Shown here: in pieces, positions 9,009-17,459 of the stretch
Numbering within the stretch: position 1 is the stretch's first letter
Layout of the letters: each line of letters begins with the position of its first letter
Assembly (NCBI RefSeq): GCF_014648435.1
Contig: NZ_BMRC01000005.1
Location: 291,003-355,002 of the forward strand
DNA: 64,000 nt
Source of the DNA: Nonomuraea spiralis
GTDB lineage: Bacteria > Actinomycetota > Actinomycetes > Streptosporangiales > Streptosporangiaceae
Direction of reading: 5' to 3'
Position numbers and translations under genes: made by a program
Notes under the pieces: generated by a model
The model's database searches: none
What the model saw: only the letters and a program-made list of their open reading frames with translations
What the model was told of the DNA's origin: nothing

Positions 9009-9952
9009 CAAAGGCCCGCCTTCCGTGCCGCGATGCGCTCCGCGACCCGCAGGGCGGCGGAGGTCATGATGTCGAGATTGCCGGCGTAGGCCGGGAGGTA
9101 GTGCGCGGCGCCCTCGACCTCGAGGAAGACCGACACCTGGTGGGTGGGCCGGGCGGCGCCGGCGGCCAGCAGCGTCCCGACCGGCTGGTCGGCGGGGATC
9201 TCGGTGATCTGCACCTGCTGCTTGAGCCGGTAGCCGGGGACGTACGCGGCCACGTCGGCGACCATCTTCTCGACCGACCGGCGGATCTCCTCGTGCGCGG
9301 CCGGGTCCGGAGCCGCGACCAGGCACAGGACCGTGTCCCGCATGATCAGCGGTGGGTCGGCGGGGTTGAGGATGATGATCGCCTTGCCGCGGCGGGCCCC
9401 GCCGATCTGCTCGATGGCGGCCGAGGTGGTCTCGGTGAACTCGTCGATGTTGGCCCGGGTGCCCGGACCGGCCGACTTGGACGCGATCGAGGCGACGATC
9501 TCGGCGTACTCGACGGGCACCACCCGGCCGACGGCGGCGACGATCGGGATCGTGGCCTGCCCGCCGCAGGTGACCATGTTCACGTCGGGCGCGTCGAGGT
9601 GCTCGTCGAGGTTCACGGCGGGGACGACGTAGGGCCCGATCGCGGCCGGGGTCAGGTCGATCAGCCGCTTCCCGAACGGCAGCAGCTTCGCGGCGTTCAC
9701 CTCGTGCGCCTTGGCCGAGGTCGCGTCGAAGACGATCCCGATCTCGCCGAAGTCCGGCAGCGCGATCAGCCCGTCCACACCCTCGTGCGTCGTGCGGACG
9801 CCGAACCGGGCGGCGCGGGCCAGGCCGTCCGACTCCGGGTCGATGCCGACCATGGCCCCCATCTCCAGGTGGCGCGCCCCGCGCATCACCTTGATCATCA
9901 GGTCGGTGCCGATGTTGCCCGACCCGATGATCGCGACCTTCGTCCTGCTCAT
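9008..9952 (-). CDS. mhpF: Acetaldehyde dehydrogenase, acylating
   Basis: 314-residue DmpF/MhpF/HsaG-family enzyme that turns acetaldehyde plus CoA and NAD+ into acetyl-CoA. It has an N-terminal Rossmann motif [10 protein letters not shown] and a catalytic cysteine C129 in MVTCGGQ. It overlaps the hydratase stop by four bases (ATGA) and the aldolase start by one base, so the three lower-pathway genes are one translationally coupled operon. Length matches the family. Confidence 0.95.
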   Translation of the reverse strand: MSRTKVAIIGSGNIGTDLMIKVMRGARHLEMGAMVGIDPESDGLARAARFGVRTTHEGVDGLIALPDFGEIGIVFDATSAKAHEVNAAKLLPFGKRLIDLTPAAIGPYVVPAVNLDEHLDAPDVNMVTCGGQATIPIVAAVGRVVPVEYAEIVASIASKSAGPGTRANIDEFTETTSAAIEQIGGARRGKAIIILNPADPPLIMRDTVLCLVAAPDPAAHEEIRRSVEKMVADVAAYVPGYRLKQQVQITEIPADQPVGTLLAAGAARPTHQVSVFLEVEGAAHYLPAYAGNLDIMTSAALRVAERIAARKAGL

Positions 9953-10773
9953 TCTGCTGCTCCTTCGGTGAAGCGGACCGTCACCGTGCCGAGGCCGGAC
10001 AGGGTGGCGGTGACGGTGTCCCCGGCGGCGACCGGCCGCATCGGGCCGAGCGCGCCGGACAGGACGACCTGCCCCGCGCGCAGCGGCTCGCCGAGGTCGC
10101 GGGCCATGCGGGCCAGCCACACGACCGCCTCGATCGGGTCGCCCAGACAGGCCGCGCCGGTCCCCGCGGAGACCTCCTCGCCGTCCACGCTCATCGACAT
10201 CACGACGTCCACCGGCTCGAACTCGCCGAGCGTGCGGCGTTCCGTCCCGAGCACGTACGCGCCCGAGGAGGCGTTGTCGGCGACCGTGTCGCCGAAGCTG
10301 ATGTCCCAGCCGGCGATCCGGCTGCCGCAGATCTCCAGCGCGGCGACGCCGTACGCGATCGCGTCCCGGACCTGCGGGGCGTCCAGCGGGCCGTCGGCGA
10401 GGTCGGCGCCGAGCACGAACGCGATCTCCGCCTCCGCCCGCGGCTGGAGGATCCGCCCGACCGGGATCGTGTCCCCGTCGGCGTAGGCCATGTCGTCGAA
10501 CAGCACGCCGAGGTCCGGCTGGTCGACACCGAGCTGCCGCTGCACCGCCTCCGAGGTCAGGCCGATCTTGCGGCCGGCGATCCGGGCTCCGGCGGCGAGG
10601 CGGGACCCGGTGAGCGCGGCCTGGACGGCGTACGCGGCGGCCAGGTCGTCCCGGCCGATCAGGTCCCGTACGGGGGCGCACGGCACGCCGGACGCGGCCG
10701 CGCCGGCAAGCCGCTCGACCGCGGCGGCTATGTCGGACGGGCTCGCGGCGGCCGATCCGATGGTTTCGTTCAT
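9949..10773 (-). CDS. mhpD: 2-hydroxypenta-2,4-dienoate hydratase
   Basis: 274-residue MhpD/HsaE-type hydratase of the fumarylacetoacetate-hydrolase superfamily, which hydrates 2-hydroxypenta-2,4-dienoate to 4-hydroxy-2-oxovalerate. Typical blocks are [17 protein letters not shown], the acidic [10 protein letters not shown] and the SSGAYVLG region. The start MNETIG is preferred over an upstream in-frame ATG, leaving a short divergent region before the IclR gene. First gene of the lower-pathway operon (hydratase, dehydrogenase, aldolase). Confidence 0.92.
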   Translation of the reverse strand: MNETIGSAAASPSDIAAAVERLAGAAASGVPCAPVRDLIGRDDLAAAYAVQAALTGSRLAAGARIAGRKIGLTSEAVQRQLGVDQPDLGVLFDDMAYADGDTIPVGRILQPRAEAEIAFVLGADLADGPLDAPQVRDAIAYGVAALEICGSRIAGWDISFGDTVADNASSGAYVLGTERRTLGEFEPVDVVMSMSVDGEEVSAGTGAACLGDPIEAVVWLARMARDLGEPLRAGQVVLSGALGPMRPVAAGDTVTATLSGLGTVTVRFTEGAAE

Positions 10774-10841
10774 ACCCCCACTGTGCAGGCAGAATGGCGC
10801 ACCAACCAGCACATCGTCTCGTTCAGCGATACGCTGGAGGG

Positions 10842-11603
10842 GTGACGGAGACAGCCGATCTCGACACCGTGCTGGGCAAGGCGGTGACGATCCTGCGTGC
10901 CTTCCGGCCCGACGACCGGGTCGTCAGCCTCGCCGAGCTGGTGCGGCGTACCGGCCTGCACAAGGCGACCGTCCACCGGCTGTCCGGCGATCTGGTCGCC
11001 AACCGCCTGCTCGACCGCGCCGACGGCGGCTACCGGCTCAGCGGCGGCCTGTTCGAGCTCGGGATGCTCGCCTCGGTGGAACGCAGCCTGCTGGAGCTGG
11101 CGATGCCGTTCCTCCAGGACCTCTACGAACGCACCCACGAGACCGTCCACCTCGGGGTACGGGAGGGACACGACGTCGTCTACGTCGCCAAGATCGGCGG
11201 CCACCGCCAGGCCAGGGCGCCCTCGCGCACCGGCGGGCGGATGCCGCTCCACTGCACCGCGATCGGCAAGGCGCTGCTCGCGTACGCCGGCGCCGACCTG
11301 CGGCGCGAGGTGCTGACCGGCCCCCTCGAACGCCGCACGCCGCACACCGTCGTCGCGCCGAACATCCTGCGCGGCCAGTTGCGACGCGTCGCGGAGACCG
11401 GCGTCGCGTTCGAGGCCGAGGAGTCGGCCGTCGGGCTCGTGTGCGTCGCCGCGCCGGTGCTGGGCCGCGGCGACGAGCCGCTCGCCGCGATCAGCGTGGC
11501 CGGCCCCAGCGGCAGGTTCCGGCCCGAGGGCCACGCGACCGCGGTGCGCGCGGCGGCGGCCGCCCTCGCCAGCACGCTCACCAGGCGCGACCTCCTGCGG
11601 TGA
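10842..11603 (+). CDS. IclR-family regulator, divergent from the hydratase operon
   Basis: IclR protein with an N-terminal winged helix (SLAELVRRTGLHKATVHRLS) and a C-terminal GAF-like effector domain ending in STLTRRDLLR. The GTG at 10842 (VTETADLDTVLGKAV) gives about 253 residues and leaves 68 bases for divergent promoters. An ATG at 10794 would add 16 residues but sits almost on the hydratase start. The divergent position, like MhpR/HppR regulators of phenylpropionate genes, suggests it controls the lower-pathway operon. Confidence 0.88.
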   Translation: MTETADLDTVLGKAVTILRAFRPDDRVVSLAELVRRTGLHKATVHRLSGDLVANRLLDRADGGYRLSGGLFELGMLASVERSLLELAMPFLQDLYERTHETVHLGVREGHDVVYVAKIGGHRQARAPSRTGGRMPLHCTAIGKALLAYAGADLRREVLTGPLERRTPHTVVAPNILRGQLRRVAETGVAFEAEESAVGLVCVAAPVLGRGDEPLAAISVAGPSGRFRPEGHATAVRAAAAALASTLTRRDLLR

Positions 11604-11612
11604 ACCGGACGC

Positions 11613-12377
11613 TCAGAGGGCGCGGCTGATCGCGTCGGCCGCGGCCGTGAGCGCGGCGACGAGCGGTTTGATCTGCTTGGGGGAGTAGCGCACGCTGGGC
11701 ATCGAGATCGACAGTGCCGCTTCCGTCGACCCGCTGCGCCCCTTCACCGGACATCCCACCGCGACCACGCCCCGCTCGGTGCGCTCCAGGTTGAGCGCGA
11801 TCCCGCTCTGCCGAACGGACCGGAGGTCGCGGCGCAACCGTGCCAGATCCGGCAGCTCCTCGGCCGGGTCGCCGCGGTCGTCGGCGGCGTAGAGGACCTC
11901 CAGCTCCTCGTCCGAGAGCGCCGCCAGCGCCACCAGGCCGCCGGTGGCCTGGTGGGCCGGGAAGACCATGCCCTCGCGGCTGCCCACCCGCAGGGCCTGC
12001 CCGCACTCGACCGAGGCGATGAAACGCACGCTCCGGCCGGTGCGGATGCTGAGGTTCACCGTCTCGTCGATCCGGTCCACCAGCGCCCGCATCGCCCCGA
12101 GCGCCGCCGCGCGCAGCGCGCCGACGTCGGACTGGGCACGTTCGGCGAGGGCCAGAACGGGGCCCACCCGGTAGCTGCGGTCCTCGTTCTGCACCGCGAA
12201 GTCGCGGTACACCAGCGCGGTCAGCAACCGGTGGGCCGTCGATCGGGCCACCCCGAGACGCTCGGCCGCGGCCGAGACCGTGATCACCCCGTCGAGCTGG
12301 AGGATCTGCGCCAGCCGGAGGGCATGGTCGACGCTGTTCGGCGCGTAGGCCGGCGGGGTCTTCATGGGCTTCGCCAT
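11613..12377 (-). CDS. IclR-family regulator, second copy
   Basis: 254-residue IclR regulator with the winged helix ITVSAAAERLGVARSTAHRLLTAL near residues 32-55 and an IclR effector domain behind it. It converges with the neighbouring IclR gene with nine bases between the stops. The two are distant paralogues, not recent duplicates. The ATG at 12377 has AGGA upstream; MKTPP four codons later is an alternative. Its target is unclear because the next gene upstream is a secreted protein. Confidence 0.88.
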   Translation of the reverse strand: MAKPMKTPPAYAPNSVDHALRLAQILQLDGVITVSAAAERLGVARSTAHRLLTALVYRDFAVQNEDRSYRVGPVLALAERAQSDVGALRAAALGAMRALVDRIDETVNLSIRTGRSVRFIASVECGQALRVGSREGMVFPAHQATGGLVALAALSDEELEVLYAADDRGDPAEELPDLARLRRDLRSVRQSGIALNLERTERGVVAVGCPVKGRSGSTEAALSISMPSVRYSPKQIKPLVAALTAAADAISRAL

Positions 12378-12491
12378 GCAGCCGATCCTGACACACCTTT
12401 TCCGTCTTACAGAATGCCCTTTTCCAACTCCGTCGGCCCGGCCCCCGCCGTCACCGGCTGCCCGCGAGGACCTGGGCCGACGGCGGCCGGC

Positions 12492-13064
12492 TCAGAGCGT
12501 GATGCCCTTGATGATCTTCGCGAGCTCGGGCACGAGAGGCTGGCTGGCCATCACGGTGACGACGACGCCCTTGCGCTCGACCCAGCCCGCGTACCGCCCG
12601 TGGCCGAGCGCGCCGTCGCCCTCCTGGGTGAGCACCTGACGGCCGCCGATCTTCACGGTCTTGGTGTCCCCGGAGAACGTCCCGACGCCGAACGGCGCGT
12701 TCTTGAGTTGTGCCAGTGTGCTCGCCTTCGGCCAGCACACCACCCTGATCCACAGCGACCGGTGCCGGCGGTCCACGTCGTCGCGGTCGTCCGACCACTG
12801 GTAGCCGTACTCGGTGATGCCGTCGTGCTTGTTGACGACGACCTTTCCGTACGTGAAGCCCTTCGGGACGTGGCCGGCGCGGACTCCCTTGACGGCGGTG
12901 GCGCCCCTCGGCGGCTTGTCGATCTTGCTGTCGGACGAGCGCTTCACCTCCGCCTTGGTGGGAACGGGACAGCCCGGTTGCGCCGCCGCCTGGGCGGGGA
13001 GTGACACGAGCGCCGCGGCGACCGGCAGTACGGACAGGGTGGCTAGCTTCTGAAGCTTGTTCAC
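12492..13064 (-). CDS. Small secreted protein of unknown function
   Basis: 190-residue protein with a clear Sec signal peptide: basic MNKLQK, a hydrophobic core, and the likely cleavage site PAQAAA near residue 27. The mature part is polar with two cysteines (GCPVP and VVCWPK) that could pair. No domain recognised. GTG start without a clear ribosome site. It does not share an operon with the regulators on either side. Confidence 0.7.
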   Translation of the reverse strand: MNKLQKLATLSVLPVAAALVSLPAQAAAQPGCPVPTKAEVKRSSDSKIDKPPRGATAVKGVRAGHVPKGFTYGKVVVNKHDGITEYGYQWSDDRDDVDRRHRSLWIRVVCWPKASTLAQLKNAPFGVGTFSGDTKTVKIGGRQVLTQEGDGALGHGRYAGWVERKGVVVTVMASQPLVPELAKIIKGITL

Positions 13065-13143
13065 ATCGGGGTTAGAGGTGACGGATGTGAAGAAAGTTCA
13101 GTAGTTCTTGATCGCGATGTGGCCGCCGGAGAGGAGAGGTCCG

Positions 13144-13641
13144 TCAGGCGTGGCTGGGCAGGCGGCCCTCGCCGGTCGTCATCTCGGGCCAGAACTCCCG
13201 GTAGCGGCCTGAGTGGAAGACCAGCGGCTCGCCCCCCGTCCGCTGGTAACACTCCACCGCCCCGACCACGATGTGATGGTCCCCGCCGTCGTGCACACGT
13301 TCCGTACGGCACACGAAGCTGGCCAGCGTCCCGGCGAGGATCGGCAGCGGCGTGCCGAGCAGCTCCACCCCGGCGAACTTGTCGGCCGCCGGCGTGGCGA
13401 AACGCCTGGACAGGTGGCCCTGGTCGGCGGCGAGGACGTTGACGGCGAACCGCCCGGCCCGCAGGAAGAGCGGCGCGCTGGGCGCCCGGTTCGACAGGCA
13501 CCACAACAGCAGCGGCGGATCCAGCGAGACCGAGGTGAAGGAGTTGACGGTCACCCCGGCCCGCTCCCCGGCGGCGGTCACCGTCGTGACCACCGCCACC
13601 CCGGTCGCGAACTGCCCGAAGGCGTCACGGAGCGATCTCAC
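13144..13641 (-). CDS. Flavin reductase, StyB/HpaC-like
   Basis: 165-residue flavin:NAD(P)H reductase-domain protein. Typical segments are FATGVAVVTT, AGVTVNSFTSVSLDPPLLLWCL and FAVNVLAADQ. Such proteins supply reduced FAD to a separate oxygenase. The GTG overlaps the stop of the StyA-like gene by four bases (GTGA), so they form a two-component monooxygenase pair. Confidence 0.9.
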   Translation of the reverse strand: MRSLRDAFGQFATGVAVVTTVTAAGERAGVTVNSFTSVSLDPPLLLWCLSNRAPSAPLFLRAGRFAVNVLAADQGHLSRRFATPAADKFAGVELLGTPLPILAGTLASFVCRTERVHDGGDHHIVVGAVECYQRTGGEPLVFHSGRYREFWPEMTTGEGRLPSHA

Positions 13642-14861
13642 GCCGTCACCCTGCCGAGATAGGACGCGGCCCGGTCGGCGTCCATGAACCAGTCGGCGTA
13701 GTCGGCCGGGTCGTCGAAGCCGTTGACGAACCGGGAGGCGACCTCCGGACACTGCCCGGCGGCCCCCAGCAGCGCCAGGTGGTGGGGTTCGGCGGGCGCC
13801 AGCAGGGCGTTGGTCCAGTTCGTGACGTGCTGGGCCTGCGTCCAGAACCGGTCGAAGGTCCGCCGCATCCAGTCCGCGTCGAACGGCTGCCCGTCCCGTT
13901 CCACGATGGCCCGCAGGTAGGTGGCGGCGCACTTGGCGGCGTTGTTGCTGCCCTGCCCGGTGATCGGGTCGTTGAGCACCACGACGTCGGCGACCCCGAG
14001 CACCGGCGCGCCCGACGGCAGGACGGCCACAGGACGGCGGACCGTGGGCGCGAAGCGGCCGGTCAGGACCGCGTTGGCGTCGGTGAGCTCGATCCCGGCG
14101 CAGCGCTCGGCCTCCCACGGGAAGAACGTCTCCAGGATCCGGCGGCTGCGGGCCAGGTGCTCGGCGGGGCCGCGCACGTCGCCCCAGCAGTCCATGGGCC
14201 CGTCCGGCACGCCCTCGAACACCATGATCTCGCAGGGTCCGGTGTGCGTGAGCGCGGGGAAGACGAAGTACTCGCCCACGCCGGGGAGCAGGTTGAAGCA
14301 GACCGCGGAATGATCGGGACGCGGGGCGAGGCCGTTGACGTACGTGACCGCCAGCGCGCGCTGCGGGGTGGCGTACGGGGAGCGCGAGGGGTCCCGCTCG
14401 AAGAGCGAGGCGATCTGCCCCTTGCCCGCCGCGACCAGGACCAGGTCGTACCGGGCCGCGTAGCTCTCCAGGTCCTCGGGCGTGGCGTCGTGCAGGACGA
14501 GCTTGCCGCCGAGCCGTTCGAACTCGCCCAGCCACGCCGGCATCTTCAGCCGCTGGTCGACCGAGCGCGCCGGGACGTCCAGCCGTGCCGCCCAGTCGAG
14601 CGCCTTGCCGCCCTCCGGGCTCGGGACGGTGAGCGCGATGCCCTCGACGGGCGGGCAGACGCCGGCCCACCAGTCCAGGCCGAGCTCGCGTTCGTGGGCC
14701 TGCGCGGTGCCGAACATGGCCTGGCCGGACATCACCCGGCCGTCGCGGATGGACTCGGGGGTGCGATTGGAGACCACGGTGACGTCGTAGCCGTGCTGGA
14801 GCAGGCCGATGGCCAGGTGGAGACCGGCCTGGCCGGCGCCGACGATGAGGATGTCGCGCAT
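13638..14861 (-). CDS. Styrene-monooxygenase-type FAD epoxidase (StyA-like)
   Basis: 407-residue group E flavoprotein monooxygenase. The N-terminal GAGQAG at 8-13 leads to LHLAIGLLQHGYDVTVVSNR, and the second flavin motif NDPITGQGSNNAAK is near 290-303, as in StyA and indole monooxygenases. These use FADH2 from a partner reductase to epoxidise styrene, indole or related alkenes. It is coupled by GTGA overlap to the flavin reductase downstream and preceded by an AraC regulator. No styrene-oxide isomerase or phenylacetaldehyde dehydrogenase is nearby, so the true substrate is open. Confidence 0.9.
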   Translation of the reverse strand: MRDILIVGAGQAGLHLAIGLLQHGYDVTVVSNRTPESIRDGRVMSGQAMFGTAQAHERELGLDWWAGVCPPVEGIALTVPSPEGGKALDWAARLDVPARSVDQRLKMPAWLGEFERLGGKLVLHDATPEDLESYAARYDLVLVAAGKGQIASLFERDPSRSPYATPQRALAVTYVNGLAPRPDHSAVCFNLLPGVGEYFVFPALTHTGPCEIMVFEGVPDGPMDCWGDVRGPAEHLARSRRILETFFPWEAERCAGIELTDANAVLTGRFAPTVRRPVAVLPSGAPVLGVADVVVLNDPITGQGSNNAAKCAATYLRAIVERDGQPFDADWMRRTFDRFWTQAQHVTNWTNALLAPAEPHHLALLGAAGQCPEVASRFVNGFDDPADYADWFMDADRAASYLGRVTA

Positions 14862-14960
14862 GGGTGGTGTCCTTCGGGTGTCGTGTGGAGGATCGGATCG
14901 GCGCCTGACAAGAACGGTACGGGCGGCGCGTCCACCCGGGCCATCCGCTGAGCGCGGATC

Positions 14961-15980
14961 TCATCCGCCTGACGCGGGCCCTCCGCGCAACGTCTCCGAC
15001 GGCGGCTGCCCGTACCTCTCGCGGTACTGCGCGGCGAAACGTCCCTGGTGCAGGAATCCCCATCGGGCGGCCACCGTGGTCACCGTGGCTCTGGCGGGGT
15101 CGGCCGTTCTGAGCTCGTCGTGCACCCGCGCCAGCCGTACCCGCCTGAGGTGGGCCATCGGGGACATCCCGAGATGCGCGCGGAACCCCTCCTGGAGGGA
15201 ACGGCTGCTGACGGCGACGGCGCCCGCGATGTCGGTGGTGCTCACCGGGAGGTGCGCGTGCCCTTCGATGAACTCCATCGCCCGTCGTACGACCTTCGGC
15301 AGCGCGGCCGGCCTGGGCGCCGTCAACCGTTCCAGGTAGTTGGACGGCTGCATGGTCAGCAGCAGGGTGATCAGGGCGTTCTCCAGGTGGGCGACGGCCA
15401 GCGGGTGGCCGGCCAGCCCGTCGTCCCGTTCGGCCTCCCGTACGAGCAGGTCGGCCATGTCGCGCCAGGACCTGGTCCAGCCCGTCGTCAGGTCGATGCC
15501 CAGGTCGAAGACGACCGGACCGTCGAGCTGCTCGCCGAGCATCTGTTCCAGGGATCGTTCGATCGCGGAGCGCTCGAACTTGACCAGCAGCTGGGGGCAC
15601 CCGGCGGCCCAGCGCATGTCGAGGTGGCGCGTCGGCGACGGCAGCGCGGCCAGGGACGGGCTGGAGACGATCTCCTTGTCCCCGGCCCGGATCAGGCTGC
15701 GCCCGGCGAGCGGGATCATCACCAGGAAGAACGTGTCCAGGTCGCCCGGTTCGATGTGCACGTCGGCCCCGTAGTCGAGGTAACTGACCCGGACCGAGCC
15801 GAGCTGCACGGAGTTGAACCGGGCCGACAGCAGGCCCGCGTCCCCGGCCAGGTCCAGCCGGTGCGGGCAGAACACCTTGGCGACCTCACCGCGGACCTCG
15901 TCGAGGTCGGAACTGGCGAAGACGGCACGGTTGCTGAGGAGCACACCAGATGATCGGCCGTCCCCGCTCCGGCGTTCCAT
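14961..15980 (-). CDS. AraC-family regulator
   Basis: About 339 residues. The N-terminal ligand-binding region (AraC_binding_2-like) is followed by two AraC helix-turn-helices in the last 100 residues, including SSRSLQEGFRAHLGMSPMAHLRRVRLARVH. It lies 99 bases upstream of the StyA-like gene on the same strand and probably activates it. ATG 15980 is used; upstream codons in frame do not look like protein. Confidence 0.85.
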   Translation of the reverse strand: MERRSGDGRSSGVLLSNRAVFASSDLDEVRGEVAKVFCPHRLDLAGDAGLLSARFNSVQLGSVRVSYLDYGADVHIEPGDLDTFFLVMIPLAGRSLIRAGDKEIVSSPSLAALPSPTRHLDMRWAAGCPQLLVKFERSAIERSLEQMLGEQLDGPVVFDLGIDLTTGWTRSWRDMADLLVREAERDDGLAGHPLAVAHLENALITLLLTMQPSNYLERLTAPRPAALPKVVRRAMEFIEGHAHLPVSTTDIAGAVAVSSRSLQEGFRAHLGMSPMAHLRRVRLARVHDELRTADPARATVTTVAARWGFLHQGRFAAQYRERYGQPPSETLRGGPASGG

Positions 15981-16122
15981 GTAAAAGTACGCACAAACCG
16001 TGGCCTGCTTGCGTGCAGCCCGAGATCGCCGCAATGTCGGAGTGCCTGGCGACGTGCCTGGCGATCAGTGCCGCGACGGCGACCGAGTGCCCCCGGTGGC
16101 ACCGGGAACCAGGGCGCTCGCC

Positions 16123-16491
16123 TCAGACGCGGTCATGGAGCGTGATCTGATAGCCGTCGGGGTCGGCGAAGGTGAACGTCCGGCCGAAGGGGCCGTCGAT
16201 CGGTGCGGAGACGATGGTGTGACCGTCGGTGACGAGAGCGTCGTGGATGGCCTGGACGTCGGTGGCGTGGAGCCAGATCGCGGCACCGATGCCGGGCTGG
16301 GCAACGGAGGCGAGATCGGTGCCGGGAAGGACGTCGCGCAGCGCGAACGCGATCGGCTTCGTCTCGAAGACGACGGCGTGCGGAGGTCCGGCCGGCGAGC
16401 GGACGAGTCCGAGGTATCGCTCGTAGAACGCCTGCGAAGCGGCGAGGTCGCGTGCCTGCAGCGAGATGAAGTCGGGGCCGGTTACGGGCAT
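16123..16491 (-). CDS. VOC (glyoxalase/bleomycin-resistance-like) protein
   Basis: 122-residue single-module VOC protein (FISLQARDLAASQAFYERYL ... FTFADPDGYQITLHD). The fold is used by glyoxalases, dioxygenases and drug-binding resistance proteins; the substrate is unknown. The start has AAGGAG 8 bases upstream. It is divergent from a MarR gene, and two TGTCAG-N4-CTGACA operators lie between them, so it is probably the MarR target. Confidence 0.88.
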   Translation of the reverse strand: MPVTGPDFISLQARDLAASQAFYERYLGLVRSPAGPPHAVVFETKPIAFALRDVLPGTDLASVAQPGIGAAIWLHATDVQAIHDALVTDGHTIVSAPIDGPFGRTFTFADPDGYQITLHDRV

Positions 16492-16510
16492 GACGATGCT
16501 CCTTCTGTTC

Positions 16511-16528
16511 GTGTCAGTTTCCTGACAC
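16511..16528. promoter_or_regulatory. MarR operator, proximal to the VOC gene
   Basis: GTGTCAG and CTGACAC form perfect 7-bp arms around a 4-base spacer. Its centre is 28 bp from that of the second site. Confidence 0.8.
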
Positions 16529-16539
16529 GGGTCAATGTA

Positions 16540-16555
16540 TGTCAGAATACTGACA
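16540..16555. promoter_or_regulatory. MarR operator overlapping the marR start
   Basis: TGTCAG-AATA-CTGACA is a perfect 6-bp-arm dyad whose last base is the A of the MarR ATG. It uses the same half-site as the site at 16511-16528. Occupancy would block marR translation-start DNA, consistent with autorepression. Confidence 0.8.
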
Positions 16556-17004
16556 TGAGTCAAAACGGTGCCGGCATCGACCTGGACAAATCGCTGGGCT
16601 ACCTGCTGAAAGAGGCTTCGAGCGCCCTGCGTGCGGCCATGGAGGAGGTGCTGCGGCCACTCGGGATGACCGTGACTCACTACTCCTGCCTCGAACTGCT
16701 GGCCCAACGGCCCGGCCTGTCGAACTCCGAGCTCGCGCGCGGCGCGTTCGTGACACGGCAGTCGATGAACGTCCTGCTCCAGACCCTGGAACGAGACGGC
16801 TACGTGACCAGGCCCGCCGAGGCGCCCGTCGGGAAGGCCCTGCCCGCGCGGCTCACGCCTCGCGGCCGACGGAGCCTGGAGAAGGCGAGCGCCGCGGTCC
16901 GGTCCGTCGAGGTCAGAATGCTGGGCGGCATGACCGAGACCGAGCAGTCGGACGCGTTCCGGATCCTGCGGGGCATGATCCATTCTTTGCGCGACGGCGC
17001 ATGA
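16555..17004 (+). CDS. MarR-family regulator
   Basis: 149-residue winged-helix MarR protein (THYSCLELLAQRPGLSNSEL, TRQSMNVLLQTLERDGYVTR, LTPRGRRSLEKA). Its ATG is inside the second TGTCAG palindrome, and there is little room for a leader, so the transcript may be leaderless or nearly so. Divergent VOC gene and two matched operators make a compact sensor/effector unit. The inducer is unknown. Confidence 0.9.
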   Translation: MSQNGAGIDLDKSLGYLLKEASSALRAAMEEVLRPLGMTVTHYSCLELLAQRPGLSNSELARGAFVTRQSMNVLLQTLERDGYVTRPAEAPVGKALPARLTPRGRRSLEKASAAVRSVEVRMLGGMTETEQSDAFRILRGMIHSLRDGA

Positions 17005-17049
17005 CCACAGACTTCGAGCCGCTTCACCGGTGTTGCAGGGTTTCGACCA

Positions 17050-17306
17050 ACCAGTCGAACAGGGCCGCCGAACGCGGACCACAAGAGGGCCCTGTATTCA
17101 CCTCTGGGAAGCCTGGCGAGCGCTTTCACGACAAACGTGACCGCTGTCGGGGCGCTCAGCACAAGAGTGAGCCAATTCAGAAATGTGGCCCAACCGGATC
17201 CCCGCAACGGGCCTGACGACAGAAGTGCCGTGACCACCGGGATGACGAGAAGCAGGCCGAGCAGGCTGGCCGAACAGCCGTCCCCTCCGCTCGCCCCTGA
17301 CTGCAC
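17050..17306 (-). CDS. Possible small two-helix membrane protein
   Basis: A GTG-started reading frame encodes two hydrophobic helices (LLGLLLVIPVVTALL and LNWLTLVLSAPTAVTFVV). No homologue recognised and no clear ribosome site. The frame runs on antisense into marR to about 16800, so its true end is unclear; it could be a decayed gene. It is the only content I can suggest for the 17005-17459 gap. Confidence 0.25.
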
Positions 17307-17459
17307 ACCTGAGCGCGACGTGTCGGTCGACGGTCCGGGAGGTCCATGACGTCATGCTCATTCAGCCTCTCGATCAAGGCAAGTGTCCACATCCGGCCGC
17401 GATCCGCATGGCCGGCGAGCCGTCCCCGAGGCCCCGTCGGGCGGCTGCGACCGGGTGGC

